A model generated the notes under the pieces. That model made no database searches, was not told the DNA's origin, and saw only the letters and a program-made list of their open reading frames with translations. Shown here piece after piece: positions 8,033 to 11,442 of a stretch of DNA of 11,442 bases (its first letter is position 1; the number at the start of each line of letters is the position of its first letter). Source of the DNA: an uncultured Alphaproteobacteria bacterium (GTDB taxonomy: Bacteria; Pseudomonadota; Alphaproteobacteria; Rhizobiales; Hyphomicrobiaceae); contig CALFEM010000627.1 of assembly GCA_937950105.1 (NCBI GenBank), positions 1-11,442 on the forward strand, in the 5' to 3' direction. The position numbers and the translations under genes are program-made.

Positions 8033-8090
8033 AGGCAAGGCCCGGCGTCCGCGCGGCGCGGCGCCCCTGAACTGCGGCGAGCCCGAGCCC

Positions 8091-9353
8091 GTGACCGACA
8101 ACCGCATCGTCCTCATCATCGGTGGCGGTATCGCCGCCTACAAGTGCCTCGACCTGATCCGGCGGCTGAAGGAGCGGCGCGTCCGCGTCCGCGCCGTTTT
8201 GACCCGCGCGGGTGAGCAGTTCGTGACACCGCTTTCGGTCGGCGCGCTCACCAACGAGCCGGTGTTCACCAACCTGTTCGACCTCGATGCCGAGCGCGAG
8301 ATCGGCCACATTCGCCTGTCGCGTGAAGCGGACCTGATCGTCGTCGCCCCGGCGACCGCCGACCTGATCGCCAAAATGGCCGGCGGGCATGCCGACGATC
8401 TCGCCTCGACCGTGCTGATGGCGACGGACAAGCCGGTACTCGTCGCGCCCGCCATGAACCCGCGCATGTGGTTGCATCCGGCGACGCAGCGAAACGTCGC
8501 ACAGTTGCGCGCCGACGGCATCCGCGCTCTCGAGCCGGCCGTCGGCGAAATGGCCGAACGCGGCGAAGCCGGCCCCGGTCGTCTCCCCGAAGTGCCGGAG
8601 TTGCTCGCGGCCATCGAGAGCATGCTGGCGGCTGCGGGCGCGAGCGTCGCGACCACGCCGGCAGGACATTCGGCGCGCCCGCTTGCCGGGTTGCATGTCC
8701 TCATTACCAGCGGACCGACGCACGAGCCGATCGACCCCGTGCGCTACATCGCCAACCGTTCCAGCGGCAAGCAGGGCCACGCCGTCGCCGCCGCTGCCGC
8801 GAAAGCGGGAGCGCGCGTGACGCTGATCTCCGGTCCGGTCACCGTTCCCGATCCCGTCGGCGTCGACGTCGTGCATGTCGAGACAGCCGCCGAAATGCTC
8901 GACGCCGTGCGCCGCGCCTTGCCCGCAGACATCGGCATCTTCGCCGCAGCCGTCGCCGACTGGCGCGTCGCCAACGCCGAAGGCGAAAAGATCAAGAAGA
9001 CGGCCAGCGCACGCACCCCGACACTATCCCTCGTCGAGAACCCGGACATCCTGAAGACCATCGCCACGCCGAAGGCCGGCCGTCCGCGCCTCGTGATCGG
9101 CTTCGCCGCCGAGACCGAGAACGTCACCGAATATGCGAAGAAGAAACTCAAGTCGAAGGGCGCCGACTGGATCGTCGCCAACGACGTATCGCCGGAGACC
9201 GGCGTCATGGGTGGAGATCGCAACGCCATCCACATCGTCAGCGCCGAGGGCGTGGAAAGCTGGCCGGACATGAGCAAGACCGAGGTCGCCGAGCGCCTCG
9301 TCGCCCGCATCGCCGCGCACGTTGCGAACGGCCGCCCCGAGGCCGCGCAATGA
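8091..9353 (+). CDS. coaBC: Bifunctional phosphopantothenoylcysteine decarboxylase / phosphopantothenate-cysteine ligase
   Basis: A 420-residue flavoprotein that makes 4'-phosphopantetheine for coenzyme A: the CoaB domain ligates cysteine to phosphopantothenate using CTP and the CoaC domain decarboxylates it using FMN. CoaC (about 1-180) shows [10 protein letters not shown] (9-18), active-site His73 in GHIRLS, the flavin loop [14 protein letters not shown] and PAMNPRMW with Asn123. CoaB (about 195-410) shows [36 protein letters not shown], the CTP lysines in EKIKK, and ENPDIL. The conserved Cys of the E. coli substrate clamp (ACGD, Cys158) is absent: the region reads [14 protein letters not shown] start at GTG 8091 because families begin a few residues before the IIGGG strand and a plausible promoter covers ATG 8028; the longer form (8028) adds 21 residues and remains possible. 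It overlaps dut by 4 nt. Confidence 0.95.
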   Translation: MTDNRIVLIIGGGIAAYKCLDLIRRLKERRVRVRAVLTRAGEQFVTPLSVGALTNEPVFTNLFDLDAEREIGHIRLSREADLIVVAPATADLIAKMAGGHADDLASTVLMATDKPVLVAPAMNPRMWLHPATQRNVAQLRADGIRALEPAVGEMAERGEAGPGRLPEVPELLAAIESMLAAAGASVATTPAGHSARPLAGLHVLITSGPTHEPIDPVRYIANRSSGKQGHAVAAAAAKAGARVTLISGPVTVPDPVGVDVVHVETAAEMLDAVRRALPADIGIFAAAVADWRVANAEGEKIKKTASARTPTLSLVENPDILKTIATPKAGRPRLVIGFAAETENVTEYAKKKLKSKGADWIVANDVSPETGVMGGDRNAIHIVSAEGVESWPDMSKTEVAERLVARIAAHVANGRPEAAQ

Positions 9354-9901
9354 CCGCGCGTGCGCCGCGCGTCGGCATCGTTCGGCTCGCGCATGCGGAG
9401 GGGCTGCCATTGCCGGCCTATCAGACCGCCGAAGCGGCGGGCCTCGATCTCCTCGCCGCAGTGCCGGACGACGAGCCTGTGACGCTCGCTCCGGGCCGGC
9501 ATGCCATGGTGCCGACCGGCCTCGTGCTGGAGCTGCCGAAGGGCACCGAAGGGCAGGTGCGGCCGCGCTCGGGGCTCGCCGCCAGGCATGGCGTCACGGT
9601 GCTGAACAGCCCGGGCACCATCGACAGCGACTATCGCGGCGAGGTGAAGGTGCTGCTCGTCAATCTGGGCGACGCGCCGTTCGTCATCCGGCGCGGCGAG
9701 CGCATCGCGCAACTCGTCGTCGCGCCGGTTTGGCGCGCCACGCTGGTTGAACGCAAGACGGCGCGGACCACAGCACGCGGCGCGGGCGGCTTCGGCTCCA
9801 CCGGCGTCACCACGAAGCCCAAGGCGCAAACCCCCAAGGCAAAATCTCGCCCGGCAGCAAAAAAGAGCGGCAGGACCGCCGCCAGGACCACCTCGAAGTG
9901 A
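9350..9901 (+). CDS. dut: dUTP diphosphatase with unusual basic C-terminal tail
   Basis: A 183-residue enzyme that hydrolyses dUTP to dUMP and pyrophosphate, keeping uracil out of DNA and feeding thymidylate synthesis. All five trimeric-dUTPase motifs are present in order: AGLDLLA (30-36), [11 protein letters not shown] (71-81), [13 protein letters not shown] (85-97) with catalytic Asp92 and Tyr95, [13 protein letters not shown] (115-127) and [11 protein letters not shown] (142-152). The start ATG shares ATGA with the coaBC stop, implying translational coupling; longer upstream reading in this frame only shadows coaBC. The protein should end soon after motif V, but 31 more residues follow (153-183), with seven Lys and three Arg, no acidic residue, and a repeated PKA unit. 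The underlying DNA is A-richer than its surroundings. The tail is probably disordered and its role unknown. Confidence 0.96.
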   Translation: MTARAPRVGIVRLAHAEGLPLPAYQTAEAAGLDLLAAVPDDEPVTLAPGRHAMVPTGLVLELPKGTEGQVRPRSGLAARHGVTVLNSPGTIDSDYRGEVKVLLVNLGDAPFVIRRGERIAQLVVAPVWRATLVERKTARTTARGAGGFGSTGVTTKPKAQTPKAKSRPAAKKSGRTAARTTSK

Positions 9902-10075
9902 GGAGCAGCAGCGCGCGGCCCGATCGTTCGCTCCAGCGCCGCTGTCGGCGCGAACGTGAATCGGCGGCGCCAACCCGATTGCGCTGCCGATTGACGCCCT
10001 CGCAAGGGCTCGGTCGACCGGAGCGCGTCACCCCCACTTGACGCCGCGGCGGGTGCGGAGCAAGACACGGCGGCG
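9902..10075. other. 174-bp intergenic region dut-murI with small dyads
   Basis: Three dyads are visible: CGTTCGC (9925-9931) with GCGAACG (9950-9956); GCCCT-CGCA-AGGGC (9996-10009); and the palindrome CGGTCGACCG (10011-10020). None is followed by a T-run on the plus strand, so none is a standard intrinsic terminator. A TTGACG at 10038-10043 lacks a matching -10. GGAG at 10057-10060 is the best available, over-spaced, ribosome site for murI. Confidence 0.4.
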
Positions 10076-10924
10076 ATGATCGGGGTTTTCGATTCAGGAT
10101 TGGGTGGACTGACCGTGCTGCGGGCGCTCGTAGCGCGCTTCCCGCAATTGTCGTTCGTCTATCTCGGCGATCACGCGCACGTGCCTTACGGAAACCGCAG
10201 CTCGGACGAGGTCGTCGAGCTGACACGGCGCAGTGTCGAAGCCTTGTACAAGCGCGGCGCCAAGCTCGTCTTGCTCGGCTGCAATACCGCCACCGCCGTT
10301 GCCGCGCGCCGCTTGCAGCGCATCTGGCTGCCGCACGCGGGCTGGCCGGGACACAACGTGCTCGGCATCGTCGCGCCGACGGTGGAAGCCGCGACGCAGA
10401 CGCCGTGGGCGGTGACGACACCGCAGTACCCGCAGAAATATATGACCGACACCATCGCCGTGTTCGGGACCACGCGCACGGTGACCTCGGGCGTCTACCC
10501 GGAGGAGATCCGTAAGCGTTGCCCGCGCATGCGCGTCGTGCAGCAGGCGTCCGCCGGGCTCGCGGGCGCCATCGAGGACGAAGCGCCGGAAGCCGAACTC
10601 GACGCGCTCGTCGCCGCCTCGGTCGCCGGCATGCTGGCGCAGACGGGTGGCGTACAGCCGCACAGCGCGATCCTCGGCTGCACGCACTTCCCGCTGGTCG
10701 AGCACCTGTTCCGCCGCCATCTCGGCCCGTCGACACGCATCCTGTCGCAGCCGGACGTGGTGGCGAACAGCTTCGAGGATTACCTCGAACGCAAGCCGCA
10801 CTACACCGATTGCGACGTGAGCGGCGCGCTCACCCTGCTCACCACCGGCGACGCCGACGAGATCAGCGCGCGGGCGCGCGTGTTTTGGCCGGACGTCCCC
10901 GCTTTCTCGCACACGACCACGTGA
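10076..10924 (+). CDS. murI: Glutamate racemase
   Basis: A 282-residue cytosolic enzyme that interconverts L- and D-glutamate, providing D-glutamate for peptidoglycan. The two-cysteine active site is intact: VFDSGLGGLTVL (4-15) with Asp6 and Ser7, VYLGDHAHVPYGNRS (28-42), Cys69 in LLGCNTATAVAA, and Cys201 in ILGCTHFPLVEH. Two features are unlike the E. coli/Bacillus type. About a dozen extra residues rich in Tyr/Gln/Pro (about 108-124, TPWAVTTPQYPQKYMTD) stand before the central VFGTTRT strand. The C-terminal active-site edge reads ILSQPDVVANSFEDYLERK instead of the usual VDSGEA pattern. The second form recalls MurI of Bacteroidetes (ILSQG..VANSL.DYL), from memory. It is probably an independent unit with its own promoter; the gap from dut is 174 bp. 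Confidence 0.95.
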   Translation: MIGVFDSGLGGLTVLRALVARFPQLSFVYLGDHAHVPYGNRSSDEVVELTRRSVEALYKRGAKLVLLGCNTATAVAARRLQRIWLPHAGWPGHNVLGIVAPTVEAATQTPWAVTTPQYPQKYMTDTIAVFGTTRTVTSGVYPEEIRKRCPRMRVVQQASAGLAGAIEDEAPEAELDALVAASVAGMLAQTGGVQPHSAILGCTHFPLVEHLFRRHLGPSTRILSQPDVVANSFEDYLERKPHYTDCDVSGALTLLTTGDADEISARARVFWPDVPAFSHTTT

Positions 10925-11067
10925 GCCGGCCCGCACATTCGCCACAGTGCGATTGATCTCGCCCCGCGACAGGCCCACGTAACGACGACAACCCGGGCTG
11001 CGATGCCGCATGCCATTCGTGCCAGCGCGCGCTACGTTCTCACCCGCGCCGACTGGAGTACTTCGCC
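10925..11067. other. 143-bp intergenic region before the metal ATPase-like gene
   Basis: No gene, no clear terminator for murI and no recognisable CueR/CsoR-type operator could be found by eye. GGAG (11055-11058) sits 9 nt before ATG 11068 and is a good ribosome-binding site. Confidence 0.4.
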
Positions 11068-11442
11068 ATGAGCACCGACGATCCCAAGCGCCCGCAGGGC
11101 AGCGTCACGCCAGTTTCCGGGTCCCGCGTCTGCGTCGTTAATCGCGGCGCCTTCGCCAACGTAACGGCGGCATCCCCTGAGGCTGCAGCCGGAGATTCAT
11201 GTTGCGGCGGCAAAAGCGCTGCCTCCCCCGTCGTATTCCCGGCGTCGCCGCCACCCGCCGAGGCCAGTTGCTGCGGCGGATCGCATATGCCTCGCACGGT
11301 GGGTCCTGCGGGCGAACCTCCGGCGCCCGGCACCGCCATCGACCCGGTATGCGGAATGAGCGTCACCATCGCCACGTCGAAGTACACGCATGAGCACGCG
11401 GGCGAGACCTATTACTTCTGCAATCCGCGCTGCAAGGAGCGC
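11068..11442 (+). CDS. N-terminal part of probable copper-translocating P-type ATPase (CCGG motifs plus YHS domain), 3' end cut by window edge
   Basis: 125 residues are visible before the right edge. Residues 1-89 are Pro/Ala/Ser-rich and probably disordered, with two Cys-Cys-Gly-Gly motifs (SCCGGK at 44-49 and SCCGGSH at 67-73). A YHS metal-binding domain follows, starting DPVCGM (92-97) and continuing with TYYFCNPRCKE (114-124), where the paired cysteines bind metal. In proteobacteria a YHS domain at this position most often precedes the transmembrane ATPase of Cu(I)-exporting P1B pumps (CopA-like), which is why I prefer that reading. No ATPase motif lies inside the window, so a stand-alone YHS protein cannot be excluded. 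The start has a GGAG site 9 nt upstream. A copper chaperone gene lies 4 kb to the left on the other strand. Confidence 0.7.
   Translation, partial: MSTDDPKRPQGSVTPVSGSRVCVVNRGAFANVTAASPEAAAGDSCCGGKSAASPVVFPASPPPAEASCCGGSHMPRTVGPAGEPPAPGTAIDPVCGMSVTIATSKYTHEHAGETYYFCNPRCKER

Noticed and set aside
8468..9349. Upstream in-frame extension of dut (total 477 residues)
   Set aside because: This part is an Arg-rich shadow of coaBC. The dut start at 9350 is set by the ATGA overlap and the family N-terminus.
9925..9956. CGTTCGC/GCGAACG stem as a dut terminator
   Set aside because: It has only 7 bp with an 18-nt loop and no T-tract; kept as a dyad note in the intergenic entry rather than called a terminator.
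8744..9973. 409-residue minus-strand open frame
   Set aside because: It is antisense to coaBC and dut, both of which have clear conserved motifs; its product has no recognisable domain.
10094..11011. 305-residue minus-strand open frame
   Set aside because: It is antisense to murI, with no family motif.

Overview
The window is GC-rich, densely packed bacterial chromosome. The short overlaps between genes, the coaBC-dut pair, a periplasmic PCu(A)C copper chaperone and a Rhizobiales-style outer-membrane barrel point to an alphaproteobacterium. That placement is inference from gene content; there is no rRNA marker here. I saw no tRNA, rRNA, CRISPR array, insertion sequence or phage gene.

Layout. 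(1) 1-3604, all on the minus strand. Read in the direction of transcription: an HpaI/HpcH-type aldolase, a LysR-type regulator, a DUF4212 small symporter subunit, and a sodium:solute symporter (SSS) large subunit that runs off the left edge. No long ORF on this strand spans the SSS gene, because it has no stop inside the window; I read it by translating back from 1363. (2) 3605-3866 is non-coding and holds a perfect 26-bp inverted repeat. It is followed by a minus-strand outer-membrane barrel gene (3867-4553). (3) The plus-strand glycerol kinase gene glpK (4781-6277) converges, with a 9-bp gap, on a minus-strand group of acylphosphatase, PCu(A)C copper chaperone and a secreted TPR protein (6287-7869). 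(4) After a divergent 221-bp promoter region come the plus-strand housekeeping genes coaBC and dut (4-nt overlap), then murI. (5) The right edge holds the 5' part of a gene with CCGG motifs and a YHS metal-binding domain, most likely a copper-exporting P-type ATPase.

How the genes fit together. The left block looks like a small catabolic group: aldol cleavage of a 2-oxo acid, an uptake system and a regulator. The substrate cannot be read from the sequence. coaBC supplies coenzyme A, dut sanitises dUTP, murI supplies D-glutamate for peptidoglycan, and glpK commits glycerol to glycerol-3-phosphate. Copper handling appears twice, as the periplasmic chaperone at 6582-7115 and the probable efflux ATPase at 11068, separated by unrelated housekeeping genes.

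I found no convincing new multi-gene system. The observations most worth a second look are the SSS subunit, which appears to have lost its first helix and its Na+-site hydroxyl residues, its grouping with the aldolase and LysR genes, and a dUTPase with a histone-like basic tail. All family comparisons were made from memory without database searches.
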